Source: Marchantia polymorpha subsp. ruderalis
Lineage: Eukaryota; Streptophyta; Marchantiopsida; Marchantiales; Marchantiaceae
Direction: 5' to 3'
DNA: 64,000 bases
Assembly: GCA_037833965.1 (NCBI GenBank)
Contig: AP031351.1
Span: forward strand, 6,336,501-6,400,500
Shown: piece after piece, positions 12,901-25,200 of the stretch
Position numbering within the stretch: the first letter of the stretch is position 1
Layout: each line of letters starts with the position of its first letter
Program-made: the position numbers and the translations under genes
Notes under the pieces: generated by a model
The model's database searches: none
Told to the model about the DNA's origin: nothing
What the model saw: the letters and a program-made list of their open reading frames with translations, nothing else

Positions 12901-15900
12901 TACTTTCCGAGGTATAAGATACATAGAACATGGCCAAGTATCCAGTACCAATAAACTACATTGAGAACAATCCACAAAGACAAGCAGGAACTCTTCCAAA
13001 ACAACGTCATCCGGAATAATTTGCTCCATCGTTGTCTGTTGATTGATTCCGACTGTGTGTGTCTGTATCAATGTACAACTAACCTGAAGTCTCTGATATG
13101 AAGCTCATATATAGCAATATCGGTGAAGGCTGCTAGTTTAGGCTTCTCGGCTGCCAAATCACTCCATCCCTCAGGTTTCAGAGACTCATCGTTAAGGTCT
13201 ACAATCAATGATCTTTCACCATTTGCTGAGAGACTTTCATTCCCACACACAAAACGAAACCGCCGTTAGAACCTGGCAATTTCCCATACAGCCGGCTAAA
13301 AGTTTCCCTCACTTCGAAGCCGCTAAAACACACTTAAAGCTCATGTCTATTTGAAAACTCAATCGCTGTAGATGATCCTTAGTTTCAGACATCACCCTCG
13401 TCTTCTACCCATCAATGATTCGCAGACAAGGCATCCTTCAAGAGTTACACAGTCTTAGTTTATCACATAGTACGCATACAATAAAGCGTCTAGTACTAAC
13501 TCGCGAGGTAAACCTGCTGGGACCTTTAACAATTAGCGGGAGTAGACACGTCATATACATGGTAGAGCATGGCATGACATGGCCGAATGCATAGAAAGCA
13601 TGGCAAGATAACTAATCAAATAGAAAGAGATAGCCTAGAAGAAATAACAAAAAAGGCAAGAAGGAATGGCATGGCACAGCATAGTGCTGAATGAAATGAC
13701 AGAATAGAACAGAGTAGAGAAAGTCCGAGCTGCGTGCGAGAAAGTGAAGCAGGAAAGAGACAGGAGTATGACCTTGAACCCAGGAGTACATATTCCAGAT
13801 GCACACGACATGTTAATACAATCGAATGCCGAAGGCGCTGGAAACATAATTGTGCACTATGGTTCCCCAGATCCAATTGAGACCACAAACAACACCGTCG
13901 TCACATAACCCCCGCTTCATCAAGGGCTACCCAGGAAGATAGAGTTCTGCACCGGACCGCGCCGGGGTTGAGATGAACTCGAAACCCAACAGACCAAAAG
14001 ACTGTTGCGAAGATCTTGCGAAGATCTTTTGTAGATCACGTAGAAAGGAGTGCCCCAATCATCACATACTGTTGCAATGTAACAATTAAGTGCGCGCTTT
14101 CCAGTGCACGGGATTCAACGATCCGATAGTCTTTTAAAGTCCCGTCAGTGAGTCTCACAGTGGAGACAAAGCACTGGACAACCAGGAACTGATACTCTAA
14201 TTCTAGATCGAGATTGTAATGCTCTTCAATTTCGTTCTGTCTGCAAAACCTTAATGACTTGAGGCATTCGAGATAAACTTCAGTCTCAAAGGAACTCTCA
14301 GGGTTCACACTGTCTCGGTTGACCTCGACACTTGCACACCAAAGTTACGATTTTGAACATTGAAACGTTGTGAACGGGACAACTGAGAAGGAAAGTAGTG
14401 ACAATTGTTAAAAGTCAGGTGAAGTGAGGACTGAGTGGATCATCTGGGAAAAAGCTTAGGACCTCACCCCCTTGAATACGGATCACAAGCCAGACTCTTC
14501 TCGACCTTCTGTGTTGTCGGATGAAACACGGTCACTTCGTACAAATAGTACTTTCCCTTCCATTCAGCAGGACCTTGAACACTCCACACTCCGTCGCTTT
14601 CATTCATCTGAAGTACTTCAAAGTGCTCGCCGCCTGCAGGGCTGTGAAACAAAATCAAACGCACACTCTACATCTAAGAAGTCAGTTTTACGTCACGATT
14701 TTTGTACAAAAGAGAGGCCATGCCCAAATCTTCTTCACCAGTAAATGTGCACTGTAGAATGTCGAAGTAATGAAGTCAACCATAAAGCATGTAGGTAAAA
14801 GCTGATTGGTCAAGAATTTCTACCTGAGCTGTGGGTGCCCATACGCTGAGGGACACGTTGTCCTCTATGATAGATACGCCCAGTGGGCCATCATAGGCGA
14901 ACAAGTCATCAAGAACTCCCGGAAGTTGAACCCCAGTGGCGTCGAGTGGAACACCAGCAGCTGCATGTCAAACAGACATGGACTGAGAAACGACGGTATT
15001 CCTTTATAACAAGATGATCACCAAATTTTGAAGTTGAAGTTATGAATACAAGGGCAGGATTCTGAGAAGACAACGAAACTGTCCTTCGGTACATAAACGG
15101 TAGCAAAACAAATCATCCTACTGTACTAAGATACTGACATTGTGGCCGAAAAGGATGAGGAGTCCTTACAATCACAGGAAGAAAGAGCTAATTGACATTT
15201 CACAAGCTCCCTGGTGTCTATGCCCTTGGGCACTCGTAGTGCTTTGTACCCGGTAATATAAGGAAACTTTTCCACGACCTGACAAAATGCAATGAAGTTA
15301 TCAAGAGTTCGGACAATCACGTGATCAAAAGCACAACCACAAAATTTTCGAGGTGTTTCTAACCTCTCGAAAGTAAAGAAGAAATGAAGAGACTGTGTTT
15401 TACAAAATCCTGACTTGACTGCATAAACATAACGTTGGGGGTACGCCTAGACTGGAGATACGAAACTGAATTCGTGATATTACGGAAAGCTAGTGAGGAG
15501 TTCCAGCTACATGAAAATATGAGAGGTCTTAAGAGAATTAAGAAGCGGCCTGACCCGAACCAGAATGACATACCTTGATTGGCAATCCTTGAACATCCTC
15601 TTCCAGCTGGATCTTCTCGCTTGCTCCTGCGACACAATTCTAAACTGTCAAGATTCTGAACACAATTGGGACGTTATCTATCCCTGACTTTTAATTGTCA
15701 TGCTCCGTAGTTTCGTTGGACCTTCGACGCATTTAAAAGGTTTCTCAATGGATCTTGTTCGATTTAAGTCTCCCATCTCCACCAGCAGTTCAGAAAGATT
15801 CGTAAAATTCCGAACACGACCAAACAAGTGATGCTCACTTTATTGTTATGATACTCCTTTTGCCCTTTGACCCATCGTTGATTCACACATATAATAGACA

Positions 15901-18281
15901 GTCAGCTCGAGAATCTAGAAAATCACATATATTGTCCACAAGAAGCCTGCATCAACAAAAGTACAGGATCTCGTCAACTGATAACTGCTGTCCGAGATCC
16001 TGCATTAGCAAACAGGCCCTTGAACAAATGAGATTTGCCTTTTAAAAAATATTTACCTTCGACACCTGCAGCAGTGAGAGTCAGATTTGCGTTCTTGCAA
16101 GCGTGGAGACTGTAGCAGTCGCCATCAAAATTTACGGCGATTATTTGTTCAGAAACCCACAAAGCACGAGCAAAACCAAGATCGCCCTGTAGATTTGGAC
16201 AAAAACTGTTGAAATTAAAAACAACGTCAAGAAGACAAGAATATTCAAATAATATGGGCATACGATGTAGTACCGTAGTCATCAAGAGAGGCGCCTTCAC
16301 GCGATAAATAAGCTCAAAGATCCCTTAGAGATTTCTTGAGGCCAAAGAGAATACTAAGCTGCACGGATCCACTCACCTTTGGAATGGAATCTAGGTCTGG
16401 CTTCTCCATGAATACGTCTGGATGCTCAGAAACCACCCACACGCTGTCACTTTTTGCAGTATCCATGACTCCCTCAAATTCCTGCGCGAGGCACGGTGAT
16501 TTCTCAACAGGTAATTTTATCTCATTTACCAAAATAATGTAATGTCTATCAGTATTAATTCCTCCAACAAAGCAACGGTGATATTTGTAGCAGGTAAAAC
16601 CTGCTAAAGACGACTCCAAATCAATTGACGGGGCAGTCTTTTCAAGGTGATCGTCAGTACAGCACAAGATACTTCAAACTCCGATGGCTCTTGCTATCCG
16701 CGATACTAAAGAATAACACATATAAATTGGATGTAATCCTCGGCCATGCTGAGGATTCCTCTTTACAGAAAGACAGCAGAATCTTAAAAATCGGCTGATT
16801 TGAAAGTGTTCGCCAAGTCGTATCGATCTGTAAGAAGTCTAATAAGAGGAGTAACTTTCATAACTACACGTTTGAGTGCAACCCGTAGTCCAAGGAAGGA
16901 CAAGGTCTACAAGTTACTAAGATGAAGATACTAAATTCCAGCTAGTTAAGTGCTTTCGTTTTCTAGAAAGCCAAAAGACGGAGCTCTTCGCGCCCTGCAA
17001 AAATTCTAAGTCTCTTGTCACATGACAAAGCTTTCATAACTCACATCAAAATCAAATTTGTCCATCCTAAGAGTCCAGCGTTGAATGCCTCAACTATCGT
17101 TGGGCTTCCAATCGTCAATGACTGATATTCAGCAGACACATGAATTCGGCTTGAAGTGCAATGAGATGTGCAATCCAGTTTTTAGAAAACCTTTAGACGA
17201 GTACGTGTTTCAGGTGATTGTCCCCTTCGACATTTCTACAACCTGCTGATAATCGCGTTACGTTTCAACCTTCGTACGGTTCCAACATAGCAATGATTGG
17301 CTTTGTACACGGAATTCGAAAGATTTGTTAATGCTAAGAGCGCATCTTCAGCATCCAGATAACGACAAGATGCAGCATAGCACATGGCGCACTAGAATCA
17401 GTGTCGGAATAATGACCGGCAGCATACAAACACCAGTCATTGCGCAAGCTGCTGAAGCACCTTACTCGACAATGGAAATGCAGTGACGATGCCAAAAAAA
17501 ATTTCCAAGAAGATTATACAATGTATGTAATACCTTATCTCTGCCGGTGTGTATGAGAAAGTAAACTTTGCCTCCTTCGACACAATCGACGTCCCAGTAA
17601 GATCCGAAGTCATCTAACCCTCTGGCAACAAGGGGTGACTCCCAAGGGGTGCAATATTCAGCATCTCCCCAAACGTGAAGGCCCCATTGCTCATAATCTC
17701 CATCTTTCCTGTTTCAAGGTCATAAAAAAGGGTTCTTATTTGTTGATCTTAACATCGCCTCGACAGATCGATCAGACTTTTGGATGAGTAATCGCAATTT
17801 GAGAGTGAATGCAGGTTTATTTAGACTTCAAAGGGACAACTTCCGTTATCATCCGAGACATTTAGAGCAGTCAAAGTCTCGAATCTTCAGCAGTGTTTTG
17901 CAAAACGAAAGGTCGCCAGAAATTTCAGCATTGAACCAACCTATTGTAGTGAATCCGCACTGTTTTCACTGTCCGCTTCTCTTGATTATCCAGCTTGTCA
18001 GTGACACCCAGGGTAGCTTTTTGGGTGACTCTTCTTCGACCAGCATTTCTTTGCTCTCTATCTCTTCCACCTACGTGTGAGCCTTGTTTCGCATTCCCGG
18101 GCTGGGTCCGAGCCGAAACATGAACGACTGGAGATTGGCCGCGTGAGGCTTGCGCTGAGGGCCTGGAACTAAATGCTGCGATTTTTACAGATTCAATTCC
18201 TGACTGACCAACAACTCCCTTTCCCCTGAGAAGGTAATGTGAGGGAGAGCAAGAACTGACAGCTTGCAGCATTCCAACCAT
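6983..18281 (-). CDS. LDA: Plastid limit dextrinase / pullulanase-type starch debranching enzyme (GH13)
   Basis: It hydrolyses alpha-1,6 branch points of limit dextrins during starch metabolism in plastids. Thirty coding exons were traced: 18281-17941, 17708-17534, 16481-16377, 16186-16057, 15626-15574, 15278-15170, 14960-14824, 14667-14468, 13233-13084, 12859-12799, 12538-12418, 12111-12021, 11794-11701, 11421-11326, 10985-10845, 10602-10552, 10369-10299, 10150-10058, 9757-9667, 9490-9419, 9262-9206, 9072-9004, 8896-8840, 8685-8611, 8461-8373, 8149-8072, 7861-7723, 7572-7463, 7316-7217, 7087-6983. Phases agree throughout, giving 1086 aa. The first ~105 residues are Ser/Arg-rich and transit-peptide-like. 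Diagnostic motifs are [25 protein letters not shown] and DVVYNHLH (~601-608). The catalytic triad is predicted as Asp675 (GFRFDLMGH), Glu712 (YGEGWDFG) and Asp844 (SAHDNES). The C-terminus ends [12 protein letters not shown]. All key GH13 residues are present, so the gene looks functional. Plant relatives are ~960 aa; the extra length is mostly N-terminal, so the exact start is less certain. Confidence 0.95.
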
Positions 18282-20998
18282 TTCAATTAAACTTTTTTTT
18301 TCTCGATTCTGCGTCGCCCCCGACGAATTCTCAGCGTTCTAATCTGATGAAAATGCGCGCACTCCTGAAAATGTCCGGAACCTGTGAAACACTAACTACA
18401 AGTGCGCCAAGATCACACCAGGCATCGCTAATCAGCTGTGGCTGGCTCCGAGGAAGACGCAGAAAAAAAGAGCCCGACACCGACGCCAACGCCAACGCAC
18501 GCGAGGGTGAAGAATGAAATGAGCTCTCGCTTGCTCGCGCACCAAACGGAGGCCGCCTGAGCTCAAGAATCCACTGGCGACGCTCAACACGAGCGCGGAC
18601 GGCCAGTGGATGATGACGAGACGCGCGCTTTGGCATCTTCTTGCATGCTCGCTCCGACGGCGCCATGCCTGCCCGCCCGCCAACTTGTCTGCCCGCTTGC
18701 CCGCCCGCCTGCCAGCGAAACAGCCAGCGGGCGCCTGCGGTCGAATTCGCAGAGCCTCGGGTCTCGACGACAACGTTCGTCTCGACGAGAGAGAGAGAGA
18801 GAGAGAGAGATCCCGAACGGAATGGGCCAGAGGTTCACAAGAGAGCGATAATGCCCGACGAACACTTGGGTGGTCCTTTTCCTGACGCGTGGAGCTCGCG
18901 TGGAGTCCACGTGCCGACTGCTCCGCGCCACCTACTACATTCTGTACTTCTGTCTCAGTCCTGACTGACCTTCCTCTTCGGGGTCGGGTCTGTTCCCTCG
19001 GCGCTATCTTTGGAAGGTGTCCCTTGGAGGGACTGACTCCCTCCACATTTTGGTCCTGTCCCTAGCACCAACCCAACGGAGCATGTATTTCCCGAACGAC
19101 AAATCCGGCCCACATTGAACTCGAGCTCCGAGGAATGTGAATTGCACTGAGTAAAGATGGTGGAGAGACTCCATGCCAACCGCATTTCTCTCCTCCTCCT
19201 CTTCCTCCTGTCGACTTTCGACCCTTGACTCTTCAGTTTTCTTCCCTTCCACCTTTGGGATGAAGTTGCTTCACGGAGGACGGCGCACACACTCCGCGGA
19301 AACCATGACTTTCGTTTCTTTCGGTCATTTTGGTCACTTCCTTTCAAGATCGAGACCCGAATTGTGAGACAAACTTTGAGATGCGCTTGCACGTGACTTC
19401 ACGTGGGACTTGATGGCATTTCATATACCTCTGTGCATCAACCGCCTCCATCTCACATCAGCGAGCGGCAGGTCCAGGATACTTACTACCTTCTACTTCT
19501 GTTCTTGCGTCTGCATCATGGGCCACATTACTTTCTGATACGTGTCGTTGTCATATTCATTGATCTAGCAGGCAGGAAAAGAACCGGAATCCTCCGATTC
19601 GCATGCGACGGAGATTTTGAAGAATTTCTGACTTTCATCTTCCGCCTGTTCCTCCTCAGTTCGCGATCTGCTAAGATGTTTCCAATAAACTTACTGAGAT
19701 CTTGGAACAATAACATAGCACAGAGCGGGATGGAGTATTGAGGATTCGAGACCATATGATCAAGAAACCTGCTGAAGGGGGGCAAGCAGGCAGCACAAAG
19801 GATGGATACCCCCATCAAGCCGTACAAGAATGAAATGGAAATGATTTAGCTTCACCTGCCTCGACAAATCCTTCATACAGATATCTGACACGTCAGTTGA
19901 TTTCCATTGCCTTTGACCAGTCGACTATATACCCACATATGTCGTTCACTACAACCACAAACTTGGGAGAATCTATGGCATTCTTTAAAGGGCGGAGAGT
20001 TGTTTGTTCGGCTATGGAGGAAAAGGATCAAGGTTGCCTTCCAAGCTGCCATCATTGAACGGTGTGGTACTTTAAGGATAAAACAGTGCATGGTCAGCCG
20101 CAAGGGCTTAGGACAGTATGTAGAAGAGCAAAGCAACGCAAATCTAGGTGTACTCAATTACAAGAAGAGTGAGGACAGTAATGATCGTGGGGCATGCATG
20201 CTTGGACTGAAGCATAGAAGAAAGAAAGACGAACGAATGCACGAAAGGTGACAATAGTACAACAATGAAGTACATGCGGAGAGCATTTTTTATTTGACAG
20301 AGTTTGTTAGCAAATGTGCAGTATAGAGGATCCACTCCGATGGCTCACATGTTTTAGTACTCTTGAATCCAAAAGTATGTTCTTGCATCTATTCTTGAAT
20401 GTTTTAGAGTATTAGATCATCTGTAAGTGTCCAATTATAGAAAAGAAAGATGCTGCTAGATTTGTAAGGACTTCCCTGTGACCTATTCAAATGTTTTGTT
20501 GTGTTTTAATGGAACATGCACAGATCAGATCCTATACAAGACGAAGTCGAAACAGTATAAATATTGCTCCGAACTCTCCCCATCTTGAAGTAATTCGTGT
20601 TTTTCACCAATACACTTCCACCAAATACCTCCGGGACCAGATCGATCAAAATCGGCTCGCACAGTGATGGTCGATGTTTTTGTTGCTAACTTCCAACTGC
20701 CTGTTAGATGTGGGACGACTAGTGATGTGAAGTGTTTGTTTGAGACATTAATCTATTTCATCACCTTTGCGCAATCCCACTAATATGTAAAAAGTGACCG
20801 TTGGATAGCCAAATAAACCTCCTGTTGTGGAAAACGTAATGCTTCATAGACTCAAAGCAGTCAGCTGGCGTTAACAAACATTCGACGTGAGTTCCTCGAG
20901 ATCCACACAAATTGACTTCGGCGATTTGATGTGACTTCACAGCGTTTGCAAGCTGACTCGACTCTCAAGATTTTCCCTTCCCAGGTTGGAATTTTTAT
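18282..20998. other. 5' flank of limit dextrinase and intergenic DNA
   Basis: The segment 18.3-19.3 kb is GC-rich and likely carries the 5' UTR and promoter of the minus-strand limit dextrinase gene. It includes a GA microsatellite at about 18787-18811. Overlapping open frames on both strands here (up to 204 codons, 18432-19046) look like by-products of high GC, with biased low-complexity translations. From 19.4 to 21.0 kb composition is ordinary. The longest frame there (114 codons, 19907-20251, plus) resembles nothing I know. Confidence 0.45.
18787..18811. repeat. (GA)n microsatellite
   Basis: An uninterrupted GA dinucleotide run lies ~510 bp upstream of the limit dextrinase start codon. 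Read on the gene strand it is a CT run, a common feature of plant promoters and leaders. Confidence 0.85.
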
Positions 20999-21001
20999 TT
21001 T

Positions 21002-21956
21002 TTAAGACATCTCTTGCGTCAGAAAATTTAACAGATTCATTTGTTTGTTCTGAAGGTGATTCAGCATCAGCTTCAATTCTTCTTTGTATGAGTATTCCGA
21101 TCTCGTAGATCCATCGTATGTCCTCAAAGATTCCATCATGCCATGTCCATCTGCCTTGTACTCACATGTAAGTGGACATATGTCAGAACTCTGAGACGAT
21201 GATCGGAGGCCAAAATTAGTCTGCGCCATGCAAGCGCAGACTTCATTAAGTGAATTGGAAAATGAGAAACATGTCCCCTAGATAAGAAATGATGTAACCT
21301 CCTCATCCTTAGACATGACCAGCTTAGCAGTTTCTTCACACGAGGATTCACCTCGGTTTCTTGGAACGACCTCCAATTTTCTGCAGATGTGATAAAACGT
21401 TTAGTTAAGGCGGTCATCTTACGACCATAAATGCTCGAAACATATTCATCAATTGCCTCCTAAATACTTATTTATTTTATCCATCCTGTTACCAGAAATA
21501 CAACACAGGTCATAGAGAGTGGACGTTTTTATATATGAAGTATCCTCGGGGATTGGATAGTATGAGAGTGCTTACGGTACAGTATAGTCTGCAGAAATAC
21601 ATGTCACCCGCATAAACTACTAATTCTAACCCTCATGATTAGAAACACTAAGGTGGTCAGAAACATGTACAGAAAGTGGACCCAAGGCATGCTTTGCAAA
21701 ACGGAACTTTGGTACACACAGCATGCCATTGCTCTGACAAAGAACTTCATACTCCACATCTATCCTACGTACTTTATCTAGTCATGTTGGAACAGATATG
21801 TGTACCTTCACTCTGTACATTACAGTTGGAGTTCAGCCAGACCGCAGATGTTCAGTTGATTTAAACGGGAATTTCAAACGCTCCTCTTACGTCCGTCAAA
21901 GGTGGTGTGTCCGATGCGGTGCGACGCGAAGAAAACGTAGAAGTAGACGCCTGCAT
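21002..21956 (-). CDS. Putative small spliced gene of unknown function
   Basis: Three exon-like pieces are visible. A possible first exon at 21956-21891 starts ATG and encodes a Ser/Thr-rich leader (MQASTSTFSSRRTASDTPPL), with donor GTAAGA. A second piece at 21380-21299 has acceptor CTGCAG and contains GESSCEETAKLVMSKDEE. The last, at 21220-21002, has acceptor GCGCAG and contains EYSYKEELKLMLNHLQNKQ, ending FLTQEMS and a stop. The last two join in phase 0 and give a coherent hydrophilic C-terminus with a probable short helix. The first exon ends in phase 0 but the second needs phase 2, so at least one exon between 21.4 and 21.9 kb is unresolved. I do not recognise the family. It lies 277 bp downstream of the TGH stop on the same strand and could be a separate gene. 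Expression data would decide. Confidence 0.35.
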
Positions 21957-22232
21957 CGCTTAGAAGGGTTCTTGACAGGTTACAATGGAAGGAGCTATCC
22001 TCCTATAATAACCTGTAACACGTCAAGTGATGATCAGGCAAATTCCGCACCAAAAGTAAAACGTTATATACACGACATGAAAACATGATAAAGGCTGATA
22101 CTTATTATGCAGTAACGACTTGAGAAAATTGAAAACTCATCATCACAGGCAAGCCTATCGAACTGAATGATTACACCTACCATGCAAAGAAGGGTGACTG
22201 AATTGTGCTTATATGACGCTTCGAACGTAAGG

Positions 22233-25200
22233 TCAATATTCTGGGGACGTTTTCTGCTTGTCTTTGTGACGACGCCTCTTCTTACTTGCATCTTTTTCGT
22301 CCTGCAAGTATTTGCAACAAAATAATTACCATAAGCTTCCAGTCTCTATCGTAGGGTATTACTTAGACAAAACATCGTCATCTCTCCAATGTGATGTTCC
22401 CCAGGGTACTCTAAGGTTCTACTCTTCCTCACCTCGGCCCTAACGAAAGTCAATGAAAGAGAAATATGACGACGAACCAGGTGACACAAACATGTGGTGC
22501 ATATAAACAAGGGCATCCTACATGGCAAACACAAAAGCCCAGAGTCGAGGGAATGTTCAAAAGCAGCAGCTTCGTCATAAACTTCTAAAAACACATCTTG
22601 CTCGCGCTTCGCCCTCTTTCGCCCTCACAAATTGGTACGGTATTGCACCTCTTTCCTCCCGTGCTTCTCATGTCGAGATTTGTGGTGCCTCTTCGGTTCC
22701 TTCTCCTCCGTCTTCCGTCTTGACTTCTTGGAATGCCTTCTTGATCTCCTCTTGTCGGAATCACTACCCCGATCACTGTCTGTTCTTGACTTCCTTGAAC
22801 GTCTCTTCGACTTTTTTCTATCAGAATCACCATCTGAATGGCTATCATGTGTTCTTGACCGTTTGGAATCTCTTTTTGACTTCTCGTCTTCAAACTCACT
22901 GTCACTATCACTTGTGCTACCGCTGCTCCTGCTCGATGCCTTCGTCCGCTTGTGAGAAACAGGCTCGGCTTCCACGTTCTTATTGACGCGCATTGAAGCA
23001 GTCGAATCTGGAGGACCTTTGTCCGTGCTTGTAAGTTCATTCAGTCTTAGATGTACCCTTCCGGAGTCATCACCTATTGGTGCCCACCTCGAAACTTTGT
23101 CCCGTTGATCTACTTTTTCTACTATCTCTATGTCGGTGGCATTCATGTAGTTCTTCAACGGGGCACCTGACCAGGACGTCCCTGTATGAGGTACACTGGG
23201 CACTCTGGCTTCTGACTTGCCGGCAACTCCAGAACCGTGATTGCTGCCATGCCGATTTGACCCTTGCTTCATGGGAAGTTCAACTCTCGGTTTCTCCACT
23301 GGAACCCGCAGTCCTAGTTCTTTTCCCAATGATTCTAGAAAGTCTCCAGCAGCCAGGCGGTTTAGCGCAGCTTGCGCAGCTTCAGATTGCTTAGCAATCA
23401 CCTTTTCATCCCCCAAGTCGCGGCCATCTATCAGCGGGGTGGGCAACTCCGTTGCAGTTTCGTTTTCATCATCTTCGTCGTCGTCGTCATCAGAAAAAAT
23501 GGCCTGCACGTGGATAAGAACATCATATAAGAGGCAGGCCATTCATCTCCTTGAAAACAATGTGCGCTACTTCCGAACTAGTGTCCAAAGTATGACAAAA
23601 GGTGCCCTTTACTCCGAAACCCAGCTTGTCTGAAGAGGTTTGTTAGACTCTCAGTAATACCTTGTAAAGGTCGACGGGCCTCTCCGTTATCATCTTCACT
23701 GGTTCCATATCCTCCACATGACCTTTTGAGATAGCGTCAGCGCCAGATGCAGAATAAGAAGAGGCCAAACTTACTGCCGACGAGCCGTCAGGCTTGGTGC
23801 CCTCTTCAGAAGAAATTAGGCTTGTGACAAAAAAGTCCGTTTGGCTTCTTGGCTTTGTGACAGGAGCGGGCTGTAAATCAAGTACACAATCTATTAGTAC
23901 AGTCTTCGCAGCACTTGGACGGTGCATTGGACACATGTCATCCAAGGATCAAATTAAAAATAATCTCATCGTTTGCAACATCCGAATATGAGAACAAGAC
24001 ACCCATATGTTGTAAGAGGCCATTACCTTTCCAGCGAAGGGATCAGCCAGATTGAACCGTTTGCAAAGCATTGATGCCGGCCGCCATGAATTCTCTTCTC
24101 TCCGAGGACATTCATCCACCGGCAGACCTATGATTCTGTTAGAGATCTCTGATTCACTGTCTGGAACCTAATTGCCATAATCGACACGAAAACGGTAAGG
24201 ATGTGATGCGAGTCCAAAGGAATAATGAAGATTGAAAGAAAAACATACATTCCCACTTATCAACTTTTTGAAAACATTCGATAAGTGTAGGAACCTACGT
24301 ATCTTACACTAACTGTAACATGGATTGGCTTCACGGTCTGCTTTTGATCATTTGGGATACTTTTAGATTTCCATAAAAAAATAATGTGGAGATAGTGTTT
24401 TCTGCACATTATATTGATTCCGGGGCATCATTGACTTACATGTGGACCGCTAACATCGGAGCTTAAGTAGGTAGCTTAATCTAGTCATGCACTCCAAAAT
24501 TCTGCCATCGAGTTCAAAGGGAACATACCAAAAGCATAGTTTCGACGGTTCCTGATGTAAACCTACTATTCATCATCGCCGTCAATTCAGTGACTTCCTT
24601 TGGTATCAAACTCGAAGACTGGGTTGCTCCCGCAGCTTCCAGGCTTTGCAGAGCCTTATCGAATTCATATATCTCTTGCTCATGTTGTGCTTTGGACATG
24701 TTGATTCCTTCTCCGGATCTGCGCTTTATACCCCCTACCAACTTTTCGGCAAGATATTTCTCAAAACGCGCTTGCTTCTGAAGATCTTCTTTAAAAAACA
24801 GCTTCATCTTATTCGAATCCACTGCCTGCAAGCAACTCGAATGTTAGTGGCAGCCAATAGCACATGCACGCTATTCTACTTGAACTTCACTACGGATGGA
24901 GTTAGATATCACAAGACCTTCATACCTTAATATATAGCGCCAGTAGCAGCAGATGAGTTAATTTGCCTTCAATGAGTGGCAACAAGAAGCGAAGGCAGTA
25001 TCATAAGATCATTCACAAGTTCAAATGAACTTGGATATAATACGCTAGAATGCTTGTAAAGTAAACAGGTAAATGAATGGACCTGCTCTGAAATGCACCA
25101 TAGTAGTATACCTTTGTGGCAGGGCTCGTGAAACTCCCCGCCAAGGCTTCCGGCAACCGAGCCTTCTCTTCTTTGGGCAAGGGTGTTTCACCAAGAATCA

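Noticed and set aside
18331-19392. Long overlapping open frames on both strands (up to 204 codons)
   Set aside because: The region is GC-rich, so stops are rare by chance. The translations are Arg/Ser-rich without domains and no splice structure supports them. It fits the leader and promoter of the limit dextrinase gene.
21971-22026. Imperfect inverted repeat (cttgacaggttaca ... taacctgtaacacgtcaag)
   Set aside because: The arms match only with shifts and gaps, so the evidence is much weaker than for the exact hairpins reported.
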